Assembly: GCF_009176305.1 (NCBI RefSeq)
Contig: NZ_BLAJ01000003.1
Span: 62,001-126,000 of the forward strand
Direction: 5' to 3'
DNA length: 64,000 nucleotides
From: Martinezella dioscoreae
Lineage (GTDB): Bacteria; Pseudomonadota; Alphaproteobacteria; Rhizobiales; Rhizobiaceae
Shown here: in pieces, positions 36,803-44,598 of the stretch
Numbering within the stretch: position 1 is the stretch's first letter
How the letters are laid out: each line of letters starts with the position of its first letter
Notes under the pieces: model-generated
Told to the model about the DNA's origin: nothing
The model's database searches: none
Seen by the model: the letters and a program-made list of their open reading frames with translations, nothing else
Made by a program: the position numbers and the translations under genes

Positions 36803-37377
36803 CAGCGCGCCTCCCCGGCCGGGGTTTCGACATCGAGCGGCGCATGCGTCGGCACATAGGGAGTCGGATCATCCATATCGCCGCGCATGACGGCGATCTT
36901 CTTGATGATTTCGGAGATCCCCTGCAGCGCCAGCAGAAAGAAGCCCGCCAGCAACAAGGCCTTGCCCGGCCAGATGATCAGGCCGCCGGCACTCGAGGAA
37001 ACTTCCCCTGATAGGAAGGAGATGCGGACATAGGGCACGAGATCGTAGACCATCAGCAGCACGAAAGGCATCAGGAACAGGCAGTGGCCGATGAGATCGA
37101 TCCAGTGCTGCACGCGGCGCGGCAGGGAGCCGTAGATGATATCGATGCGGATATGCTCGTTCTGGCGCAGCGTATAGGCGGCGGCGAGCATGAAGGCGGC
37201 GCCGAACAGATACCATTGCGCTTCCAGCCAGGCATTGGACGATGTGTTGAAGACCTTGCGGACAACGGCATTTCCGGCGCTGACCAAGACAGCGACCAGA
37301 ATAAGCCATGAGACTGATTTTCCGACGATCTCAGTCACATAGTCGACGATTCGGCTGAAGCCGAGCAATGTTTTCAT
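36802..37377 (-). CDS. TRAP transporter small permease subunit (DctQ)
   Basis: A 191-residue protein with four membrane segments and the DctQ signature region NAWLEAQWYLFGAAFMLAAA followed by RIDIIYGSLP. It pairs with DctM in a TRAP uptake system. The start at 37377 follows GGGGGGAAATC; in-frame ATG further upstream (37497) would add 40 polar residues. It overlaps dctM by one base and is divergent from the galactose-dehydrogenase-like gene. Confidence 0.92.
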   Translation of the reverse strand: MKTLLGFSRIVDYVTEIVGKSVSWLILVAVLVSAGNAVVRKVFNTSSNAWLEAQWYLFGAAFMLAAAYTLRQNEHIRIDIIYGSLPRRVQHWIDLIGHCLFLMPFVLLMVYDLVPYVRISFLSGEVSSSAGGLIIWPGKALLLAGFFLLALQGISEIIKKIAVMRGDMDDPTPYVPTHAPLDVETPAGEAR

Positions 37378-37500
37378 GATTTCCCCCCGCAGCGATTCTT
37401 CCCGGATCTTTTGGCTGCGCAGAGGAAGAGTGCCGATTTCAGGCTGTGAATCAAGAGCCGGCACTCGTTTTCCAAGCATGATGACGCCTGGGTACAATGA

Positions 37501-37512
37501 TCCAAGATTGGA
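37501..37512. promoter_or_regulatory. Short palindrome in the TRAP/dehydrogenase gap
   Basis: TCCAA, GA, TTGGA form a 12-base palindrome roughly in the middle of the 227 bases between the divergent dctQ and galactose-dehydrogenase-like starts. It is short enough to be chance but is well placed for a shared operator. Confidence 0.3.
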
Positions 37513-37604
37513 CCTGACGGCTGCATTTGCGATTTGCCGCCCTTGCCCGCATGCGGCATTCTGATAAAGATCGCATCAATAATCATACTAATCGAGAGAC
37601 ACCC

Positions 37605-38528
37605 ATGTCCCCCATCAACCTCGCTATCGTCGGTGTCGGCAAGATCGTCCGCGACCAGCATCTTCCATCCATTGCGAACAATGCGGATTTCAAACTGATC
37701 GCCACGGCAAGCCGTCACGGCACGGTCGAAGGCATTCCCGCCTTCACGACCATCGAAGCCATGCTCGATGCTGTGCCGGAGATCGACGCCGTTTCACTTT
37801 GCATGCCGCCGCAATACCGCTATGAAGCCGCCTACAAGGCGCTGTCGGCCGGCAAGCATGTTTTCCTGGAGAAGCCGCCGGGCGCCACGCTCAGCGAAGT
37901 GGCCGATCTTGAAAACCTTGCAAAGAACAAGGGCGTGTCGCTCTTTGCGAGCTGGCATTCGCGCTATGCTCCGGCCGTGGAGGCTGCAAAGACCTTCCTC
38001 GCCAGCACCACGATCCGCAGCGCCCATGTGATCTGGAAGGAAGACGTCCGGCATTGGCATCCGAATCAGGAATGGATCTGGCAGGCGGGTGGCCTTGGCG
38101 TCTTCGATCCCGGCATCAACGCGCTGTCGATCGTCACTCATATCCTGCCGCCGCTCTTCCTGACCGGCGCGACGCTGGAATTTCCGGAAAACCGGGATTC
38201 GCCGATTGCCGCCGACCTGCACTTCAAGAGCGGTCAGGGCCTGCCGGTTCATGCCGAATTCGACTGGCGTCAGACCGGCAAGCAGAGCTGGGATATCGTT
38301 GCCGAAACGGATGCGGGACAGATGGTTCTCGCCGAAGGCGGCTCCAAGCTTTCGGTCAACGGCGAGCTGAAGTTCTCCGCACCGGAAGCCGAATACCCTT
38401 CGCTCTATCGCCGCTTTGCCGAGATCGTCAAAGCTGGCGTCTCCGATGTCGACGTTTCGCCGCTGCGCCATGTCGCCGATGCCTTCATGCTCGGCAAGCG
38501 CAAATTCGTCGAAGCATTTTACGATTGA
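37605..38528 (+). CDS. Gfo/Idh/MocA oxidoreductase, D-galactose 1-dehydrogenase-like
   Basis: A 307-residue NAD(P)-dependent oxidoreductase. The Rossmann start NLAIVGVGKIVRDQHLPSI and the EKPPGATLSE motif mark the Gfo/Idh/MocA family. WKEDVRHWHPNQEWIW and GGLGVFDPGINALSIVTHIL match my memory of Pseudomonas D-galactose 1-dehydrogenase almost residue for residue, and the end VEAFYD is shared. It would oxidise galactose (or L-arabinose) to the lactone, first step of the De Ley-Doudoroff route. Start at 37605 behind GAGAGACACCC. It is divergent from the TRAP permeases. Confidence 0.85.
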   Translation: MSPINLAIVGVGKIVRDQHLPSIANNADFKLIATASRHGTVEGIPAFTTIEAMLDAVPEIDAVSLCMPPQYRYEAAYKALSAGKHVFLEKPPGATLSEVADLENLAKNKGVSLFASWHSRYAPAVEAAKTFLASTTIRSAHVIWKEDVRHWHPNQEWIWQAGGLGVFDPGINALSIVTHILPPLFLTGATLEFPENRDSPIAADLHFKSGQGLPVHAEFDWRQTGKQSWDIVAETDAGQMVLAEGGSKLSVNGELKFSAPEAEYPSLYRRFAEIVKAGVSDVDVSPLRHVADAFMLGKRKFVEAFYD

Positions 38529-38603
38529 TGAGGCTTTCCCGGTGAAGACAATGCCGCCCGCGGCGTGCTAGCGTGGCGCATCGTCTTCACTGGAGAGATG
38601 CCT

Positions 38604-39149
38604 ATGGCATCGGAGCATGAACAATCTTTTGGCCTCGGCGTCGGCAACAAGTCCGTCAAGCTCGCCGACCCGAACCAGAGCTGGCACGAAGCCTATTTGC
38701 TGGAGGAGGCTGCCATTCGCAAGGCTCTCGGCGACATCGCCGTTGATGTCCAGCATTTCGGCAGCACGTCGATCCCAACGATAAAAGCCAAGCCGATCAT
38801 CGATATCGCCGTCGGCGTACGGCGCTTCGAGGATGGGCTTGCCTGTGTCGAGCCGATGGCCTCCATCGGCTACGTCTATGCCGGCAGCAATATCGTGCCG
38901 GACGACCATATTTTCGGTCGAGACATAAAAGGGGATACCCGCACGCATCTCGTGCATGTAGTCGAATATAATGGCCCGACCTGGCGCAACTTCCTCATCT
39001 TTCGCGACCGGTTGCGCAGAGAACCGGATCTGGCGCATGCCTACGAAGCGCTGAAGATCGAGCTTGCGGCAAAATATGCCAATGATCGCGCATCCTATAC
39101 GGCAGCGAAGAAGGATTTCATTCAGAAGATCCTGTCGGAAGGCGCGTAG
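38604..39149 (+). CDS. GrpB family nucleotidyltransferase-like protein
   Basis: A 181-residue protein of the GrpB/UPF0157 family, a nucleotidyltransferase fold often fused to dephospho-CoA kinase or standing alone. VQHFGSTSIPTIKAKPIIDI is the G-S-(x)-D-type core with the metal-binding D at PIIDI. The reaction is not known. The start at 38604 has GGAGAG six bases upstream; ATG 38598 is too close to it. An inverted repeat GTGAAGAC/GTCTTCAC (38542-38549 and 38583-38590) spans the leader. Convergent with holC. Confidence 0.88.
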   Translation: MASEHEQSFGLGVGNKSVKLADPNQSWHEAYLLEEAAIRKALGDIAVDVQHFGSTSIPTIKAKPIIDIAVGVRRFEDGLACVEPMASIGYVYAGSNIVPDDHIFGRDIKGDTRTHLVHVVEYNGPTWRNFLIFRDRLRREPDLAHAYEALKIELAAKYANDRASYTAAKKDFIQKILSEGA

Positions 39150-39170
39150 CTCTTCACGAGCGGAAAAAGG

Positions 39171-39620
39171 TCAGGCCTTCTTCTCCCACCGGCCGTCCTG
39201 CGTCTGCTGCCAATAGGTAAGGTTATGCCCCTCGCCTTTCAGGCGTTTCCATTGGGCCCGCGCGCTTTCCAACTGTTCCTGATCGTAGCCGTCGAACATC
39301 AGCACGACGCGCTGATAGGCTCCGACATCCGTCACCTCAGCGCCGTCGATGAAGAAACGTACGGTGGCATCATTTATATTATCAGGCGAAATCGTCAGCA
39401 GCACGGGCTGGCGACTTGCCATCTCATCTTCATCGGTGCCATGCGGCAGAAAGCTGTCCTCCCGATAGGTCCAGAGATGGCTATCAAGGAGATCGCGCCT
39501 GGCCGGCTCGCGCATCTGCACAGCGACCTGCCAGCCGCGTTCGACACTCTTGTCGATCAGCGGCGGCAGGGCGTCTTCAAGCTTCGATTCCGTCAGATGA
39601 TAGAAGAGAACGTCGGTCAT
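39171..39620 (-). CDS. holC: DNA polymerase III subunit chi
   Basis: A 149-residue HolC. It links the clamp loader to single-stranded DNA-binding protein. The family start MTDVLFYHLTESKLEDALPP and the mid-protein LWTYREDSFLPHG plus QPVLLT are visible. The gene lies 133 bases behind pepA on the same strand, an arrangement (pepA then holC) shared with many proteobacteria. The gap between the two carries a dispersed repeat. Confidence 0.93.
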   Translation of the reverse strand: MTDVLFYHLTESKLEDALPPLIDKSVERGWQVAVQMREPARRDLLDSHLWTYREDSFLPHGTDEDEMASRQPVLLTISPDNINDATVRFFIDGAEVTDVGAYQRVVLMFDGYDQEQLESARAQWKRLKGEGHNLTYWQQTQDGRWEKKA

Positions 39621-39633
39621 GACGCCTCTTCTA

Positions 39634-39733
39634 AAGCAATTCCAGGAAAAGTGCGAAGCGGTTTTCCGTTCGTAATTGCGTCGGAAAAAAGGATAGAGCG
39701 TTTTCGCGATTCGAAGAAAAGCGGAAAGGCTCT
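39634..39733. repeat. Dispersed rhizobial intergenic repeat
   Basis: The pepA-holC gap is almost filled by a structured element: GCAATTCC and GGAAAA at one side are mirrored by TTTTCC and AATTGC around 39661-39679, followed by an AGAGCGTTTTCGCGATTCGA segment and GCGGAAAGGCTCT. Its core AAAAGTGCGAAGCGGTTTT recurs with one change in the uvrC-pgsA gap. I recall such units as common in Rhizobium, but copy number must be counted in a genome. Confidence 0.6.
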
Positions 39734-39753
39734 ATCTCACAAAATCCGGCTAG

Positions 39754-41250
39754 TCACGATTCGTAATTGGAACGGACCAGCTGATCGAGCAGGCGCACGC
39801 CGAAGCCCGAACCCCAGGACTGATTGATCTCGTCCTGAACCGAGCCCATCGCCGTGCCGGCGATATCGAGATGCGCCCAGGGCGTGTCGCCGACAAAGCG
39901 CTTGAGGAACTGGGCAGCGGTGATCGAACCTGCGTGGCGCCCACCGGTATTCTTCATATCGGCGAACTTGCTATCGATCATCTTGTCATAGTCCTTGCCG
40001 AGCGGCATGCGCCACAGACGCTCATCGGTCACAAGGCCTGCCGTCGTCAGCTCACCCGCCAGCTTGTCGTCGTTGCAGAACAGACCGGCCTGCAGATTGC
40101 CGAGCGCGACAAGGATCGCACCGGTCAAGGTCGCCAGGTTGATCATGAACTGCGGCTTGAAACGGTCGTTCGTGTACCAGAGCGCATCGCAGAGAACGAG
40201 CCGCCCCTCGGCATCCGTGTTGATGATCTCGATCGTCTGGCCGGACATGGAGGTAACGATATCGCCCGGGCGCTGTGCATTGCCATCGGGCATGTTTTCC
40301 ACAAGACCGATGACGCCGATGGCGTTGACCTTGGCTTCGCGTGCAGCAAGCGTATGCATGAGGCCGGTAACGGCCGCAGCCCCTCCCATGTCCCCCTTCA
40401 TCTCCTCCATGCCGGCAGCCGGCTTGATGGAGATACCGCCGGTGTCGAAGACGACGCCCTTGCCGATGAAGGCAACCGGCTTGTCTTTCGCCTTGCCGCC
40501 CTTCCATTGCATGACCACCAGCCGCGGCGGCCGGGCCGACCCTTGCGCGACGCCCAGCAGGGCCGCCATGCCGAGCCGGCGCATCTCACGCTCCGTCAGG
40601 ATTTCGATCTCGACACCAAGCTTCTCCAATTCCTTGGCCTTGGCCGCAAACTCGACGGGACCGAGAACATTCGGCGGCTCGTTGACGAGATCACGCGCGA
40701 GAATCACGCCGCCGGCTACGGCTTCGGAGGTCGCATAGAGCTTCTTGGCCGCAGCCGCTTCCTGGGTAACGATCGTCACCTTCACCGCCTTGCGGGAGGC
40801 CCCCTTCTCGTCCTCATCGCCCTTCTTCGTCTTGTAGGTATCGAAGCTGTAGGCACGCAGAAGCATGCCCAGGGCAAAATCGGCCGCTTCCTTTGGCCCG
40901 ACTTCGACGCTGGGTGCATCGAGGAAAATCGCGACCTTCTCCGTGTTGCGGATTTTTGCAGCGGCGGTGCCGCCAAGCTTCAGCCAGTCGTGCGCGGTCA
41001 GGTCCTTGGCCTTGCCGGCACCGATGACGATGATCCGGTCGACGGGCGAGGCTTCGGGCGCGATGATATCCAGACTGCTCAACGCTTTGCTCTTGAAGCC
41101 GAATACCGGCGCCGCCTTGGCGAAAACATTCGCCGGATCGGCGCTTTCGGCACCAGCCGGCAGCTCACTGTCCGTTCCTTTCAGGAGAATAGCCAGACCG
41201 CCGCTGAGACGAGCTGACTTGGCGAAGGAAATCTCGAATTTCACAGACAT
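39754..41250 (-). CDS. pepA: Leucyl aminopeptidase (M17)
   Basis: A 498-residue cytosolic zinc/manganese aminopeptidase. The signature [14 protein letters not shown] carries metal ligands and catalytic Arg, and [20 protein letters not shown] supplies the other ligands (Lys, Asp). Some homologues also bind DNA in recombination and transcription control. The start at 41250 follows CGGAGCAGAA; 17 further in-frame residues are not conserved. Followed by holC. Confidence 0.96.
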   Translation of the reverse strand: MSVKFEISFAKSARLSGGLAILLKGTDSELPAGAESADPANVFAKAAPVFGFKSKALSSLDIIAPEASPVDRIIVIGAGKAKDLTAHDWLKLGGTAAAKIRNTEKVAIFLDAPSVEVGPKEAADFALGMLLRAYSFDTYKTKKGDEDEKGASRKAVKVTIVTQEAAAAKKLYATSEAVAGGVILARDLVNEPPNVLGPVEFAAKAKELEKLGVEIEILTEREMRRLGMAALLGVAQGSARPPRLVVMQWKGGKAKDKPVAFIGKGVVFDTGGISIKPAAGMEEMKGDMGGAAAVTGLMHTLAAREAKVNAIGVIGLVENMPDGNAQRPGDIVTSMSGQTIEIINTDAEGRLVLCDALWYTNDRFKPQFMINLATLTGAILVALGNLQAGLFCNDDKLAGELTTAGLVTDERLWRMPLGKDYDKMIDSKFADMKNTGGRHAGSITAAQFLKRFVGDTPWAHLDIAGTAMGSVQDEINQSWGSGFGVRLLDQLVRSNYES

Positions 41251-41452
41251 TTCTGCTCCGATAATATGCGTCGTAGTGAGAGAACTTTGCACAACCATCA
41301 TTCAAGGTCTGGCTAAGGAATACAAGCGTTTGGCGTTGCATTCCTTATATATGGCGGTTGGCGGCTTCAAATCCCTGTCATTTAGCGAGGCTAGACTATA
41401 CGCGATGGTGTTTTAGCCGCCTCGGCGGCGCAATTCTTGTCGGAAAGCCGCC

Positions 41453-42235
41453 TTGATCATAGATTTCAACAGCCTCAATCGCGAAGATCGCTTTCCAGAG
41501 ATTCTACGGCCGCGCACGGCAGGTGATGCCTTCATCGCTCTCTTCTGTCTCTGGTGGGCTTTGCTGGGACTGTTTTCACTTTTCCCACAGATCGATCTCG
41601 GCGTCGCGACCATGTTCTTCCAACCGCAGCAATGCCTCGGAAGCACCAAGCCCGATCAGATCTGCGGCATTTTCCCTTATAGCGGCGATCAGCACATGCG
41701 CCTGCTGAGGGAAATATTCTTTCAGCTACCCTACGTCGTCGCCTTCGTGCTGCTCTGGATGCTTCTCAGATGCTGGCAGGATCACGGCGCAACCTTCAAC
41801 GCGCTGAGAGCCCGCAATCTCAAGGTTGCGCTCGGCTCCCTGCTCCTGGGGCCGGTGCTGATCGTCAATCTGTGGCTGAAAGCCTTCTCCGGGCGCCCGC
41901 GCCCACGACAGACCGATCTCTTCGGCGGCACGCTCGACTTCGTGCATGCCGGATCCTTCGCCGGCAAATGTGTCAGCAACTGTTCCTTCATCTCGGGCGA
42001 AGCGGCAGCGGCAGGCTGGCTGTTCTGTCTGATCCTCATCATTCCGCAGCCGTTCCGATCGGCGGCCGCCCTGCCGATCGCGGCAGTTTCGCTGCTGATT
42101 CCGGCACTTAGAATAGCCTTTGGCGGACACTATCTTTCCGATGCCGTCCTCGGCTGGCTTTCCTCGCTTGTCATATTCGCCGCGCTGCTCGCTTTATCCG
42201 AAACGACACACGACAGAAGAATCTCGGAAAATTAA
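41453..42235 (+). CDS. PAP2-family phosphatase, lipid A phosphatase-like
   Basis: A 260-residue membrane protein with about six hydrophobic segments and the three-part PAP2 phosphatase motif: K143-x4-R148-P (KAFSGRPRPRQTDLFGG), SFISGEAAA (S181-G182-E183) and R220-x5-H226-x3-D230 (RIAFGGHYLSD). In the second part Glu replaces the usual His of PSGH. I recall SGE in alphaproteobacterial relatives of lipid A phosphatases LpxE/LpxF. It leads the lptF-lptG-lptD run, which supports an action on lipid A or another envelope lipid. The start is TTG 41453 after GGAAAG; no in-frame ATG is near. Confidence 0.75.
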   Translation: MIIDFNSLNREDRFPEILRPRTAGDAFIALFCLWWALLGLFSLFPQIDLGVATMFFQPQQCLGSTKPDQICGIFPYSGDQHMRLLREIFFQLPYVVAFVLLWMLLRCWQDHGATFNALRARNLKVALGSLLLGPVLIVNLWLKAFSGRPRPRQTDLFGGTLDFVHAGSFAGKCVSNCSFISGEAAAAGWLFCLILIIPQPFRSAAALPIAAVSLLIPALRIAFGGHYLSDAVLGWLSSLVIFAALLALSETTHDRRISEN

Positions 42236-42337
42236 CGAATTTTTTTCGAGTTGGTTGTCGCCAAAAAAACGTAAACAGCGTAGAGGAGGGTGAATCTCTG
42301 TCGGCTCGTTCGGCAGCTGTTGCGTTTAAGGGCCGGC

Positions 42338-43516
42338 ATGAAGTTATTCGAGACATATATCGTACGGCGTGTCGGTATGATGTTCCTGGTAGCGCTGCTG
42401 CCAGTGCTCGCCATTATTTGGACCACCCAGGTCCTGCAACGCATCAATCTCGTGACCGATAGCGGCCAGTCGATGGGCTCGTTTGCGAAGCTCGCGACAC
42501 TCATTCTGCCGACGATCATCCCGATCGTTCTGCCTTTCGCATTGGTCATCGGCATCACGCAGACCTTGACGGCGATGAACAGCGATTCCGAGCTGACCGT
42601 CATGGAAGCTGCCGGCGCGAAGCGCAGCATCATCATCCGCCCGATCATGATTCTCGCCATTGCGATTAGCGTCTTCTCCTTTTTCGTGGACAATGTCGTC
42701 GAGCCGAGAGCGCGTGTCGCCGCCCGCCAGATGGTGGCCGAAGCCTATGCTGATCTTCTGTCCACCGTGATCGAAGAGAAGAACTTCCGGCGCATCGAGG
42801 ATGGGCTCTATGTGCAGATCTCGCAGCGCCTTTCGGGACGAATCCTGAAGGGGCTGTTCGTCGTCGATTCCCGCGACCCAGCCTTTGACCTCATCTATTA
42901 TGCCAAGGAAGGCGCCGTCGATCCGAGCGGTACGTCGCTGCTGATGAAGGATGGCGAGGTGCACCGCAAAACGCCCGATGGCAGCGTCTCGGTCATCAAG
43001 TTCGATTCCTACTCCTTCGACTTGTCGGATATGACGCAAAGCCGCGGCCAGGCAAATGCGCGTGCCAGCGACCGCAGCCTCGGCTTCCTGTTCAATCCGG
43101 ATACGAACGATCCGGACTACAAGCAAAGACCTGGCGATTACCGCGCGGAATTGCATCGCCGCCTCAACGACTGGGCGCTGCCGGCAATCTTTGCGCTGAT
43201 ATCGCTTGTTATTGCCGGTGATGCGCGATCACATCGCGAGGCGCGGCTACATCCGATGGTATCGGCGCTGACTCTATCCTTCGCGTTGCGCTGGGCGGAT
43301 TTCTACGCTGCCAACCAGATCGACCATTCAGCCAAATTCATCGGCGTTCTCTACGCAATCAATATCATCGCGGCGCTTATCGCGATCATCCTCTTGCTGC
43401 GGAACCGGAAGATGACGATGCCCGTCTCGATCCGCAACCGCCTCAGCAACTGGCGGCAAAGAGTTCAGGACCGCATGCCGACCGCACCAGGCAGCTCGAA
43501 CGGGGGCGGTGCATGA
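42338..43516 (+). CDS. lptF: LPS export permease LptF
   Basis: A 392-residue inner-membrane permease of the YjgP/YjgQ family: N-terminal membrane segments with IVRRVGMMFLVALLPV, the ELTVMEAAGAKRS coupling-helix region (about 88-100), a periplasmic beta domain, and three C-terminal membrane segments. With LptG and LptB it extracts lipopolysaccharide from the inner membrane. The start at 42338 follows AAGGG; 16 more in-frame residues upstream are not conserved. Its stop overlaps lptG by four bases. Confidence 0.94.
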   Translation: MKLFETYIVRRVGMMFLVALLPVLAIIWTTQVLQRINLVTDSGQSMGSFAKLATLILPTIIPIVLPFALVIGITQTLTAMNSDSELTVMEAAGAKRSIIIRPIMILAIAISVFSFFVDNVVEPRARVAARQMVAEAYADLLSTVIEEKNFRRIEDGLYVQISQRLSGRILKGLFVVDSRDPAFDLIYYAKEGAVDPSGTSLLMKDGEVHRKTPDGSVSVIKFDSYSFDLSDMTQSRGQANARASDRSLGFLFNPDTNDPDYKQRPGDYRAELHRRLNDWALPAIFALISLVIAGDARSHREARLHPMVSALTLSFALRWADFYAANQIDHSAKFIGVLYAINIIAALIAIILLLRNRKMTMPVSIRNRLSNWRQRVQDRMPTAPGSSNGGGA

Positions 43517-44598
43517 TTTTCGGCACGCTCGGGCGCTACTTCTTCACGCGTTACATCGTGACGACGTTCTGGTTCTTCCTCGGCGTCCTCTCGATCGTTT
43601 ATCTCGTCGATTTCAGCGAGACCGCTGGGCGGCTTGCCGGCCTGCCCGGATATACCGTCTCCATCGGCTTGCTGATGACGGCGGTCAGACTGCCATTCAT
43701 CCTGCAGCAGACGGTGCCGTTCATCGCGCTCTTCGTGGGCATGACGGTACTGATCGCCCTCAATCGCCGCCGCGAGCTGGTTATCGCACGCGCTGCCGGC
43801 ATTTCCGTCTGGCAGTTCATGACGCCCTTTCTGATGGGGGCTTTCTGCGTCGGGCTTCTGACCATGCTTGCCCTCAATCCAGTAGCAGCATGGGGCCAGC
43901 GACATGCCGAAGCGATCGAAGCCGATCTGCGCGGCGACCCGTCCTATCGCAATACACTTTCGATTCCGTGGCTGCGCCAGTCCAACGGAAAAGACGACAC
44001 GATCATTGGTGCAAAGGCCATTCTGAATAACGGAACGACCCTGACGGGCGTCGTGTTTATCCACTTCGATTCACAGGGAAATATCGTCCTGCGACAGGAT
44101 GCGGACTCGGCAAAGTTGGAAGATGGTTACTGGCTTCTTAACAATGTTGTCGAACGGCGGCCGGGCGAAATTCCGGATCACAAAAATTCGATACAGGTCC
44201 GTACGAATCTGAAACAGGATTTCGTCTCGCAACGTTTGGCGCAACCGGAAACCATTGCTTTTTATGATCTTTCTAATCGAATAAAGGTCGCACGCTCCTT
44301 CGGCATCTCGACCAACGCACTTGAGACACAGTTTCATTCGCTGCTGTCACAGCCATTCCTTCTCGTGGCAATGACTCTGATTGCGGCAACCGTGTCCCTA
44401 AAATTCAGTAGATTCAATCAATCGCGCTCTGTGATTCTGGGTGGAATCCTCTCCGGCTTCGTGCTTTATGTTGTCACCGTGCTTGTAAAGGCATTCGGGA
44501 GCAGCGGAGTGGTTCCACCCTACGTGGCGGCATGGATACCCGTGATCGTCGCATTGGCATTCGGGGCAACGATCCTGCTTCATCAGGAGGACGGCTAA
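43513..44598 (+). CDS. lptG: LPS export permease LptG
   Basis: A 361-residue partner of LptF with the same architecture: GRYFFTRYIVTTFWFFLGVL at the start, coupling helix LNRRRELVIARAAGIS, periplasmic domain (about 120-260), and C-terminal membrane segments (LVAMTLIAATVSLKFSRFN). It starts inside the lptF stop (ATGA). The lptD GTG start directly follows its TAA. Confidence 0.94.
   Translation: MIFGTLGRYFFTRYIVTTFWFFLGVLSIVYLVDFSETAGRLAGLPGYTVSIGLLMTAVRLPFILQQTVPFIALFVGMTVLIALNRRRELVIARAAGISVWQFMTPFLMGAFCVGLLTMLALNPVAAWGQRHAEAIEADLRGDPSYRNTLSIPWLRQSNGKDDTIIGAKAILNNGTTLTGVVFIHFDSQGNIVLRQDADSAKLEDGYWLLNNVVERRPGEIPDHKNSIQVRTNLKQDFVSQRLAQPETIAFYDLSNRIKVARSFGISTNALETQFHSLLSQPFLLVAMTLIAATVSLKFSRFNQSRSVILGGILSGFVLYVVTVLVKAFGSSGVVPPYVAAWIPVIVALAFGATILLHQEDG

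Noticed and set aside
37501..37512. TCCAAGATTGGA as a firm GntR-type operator
   Set aside because: Twelve bases with 5-bp arms are too short to exclude chance, and no regulator gene is adjacent; listed only at low confidence.
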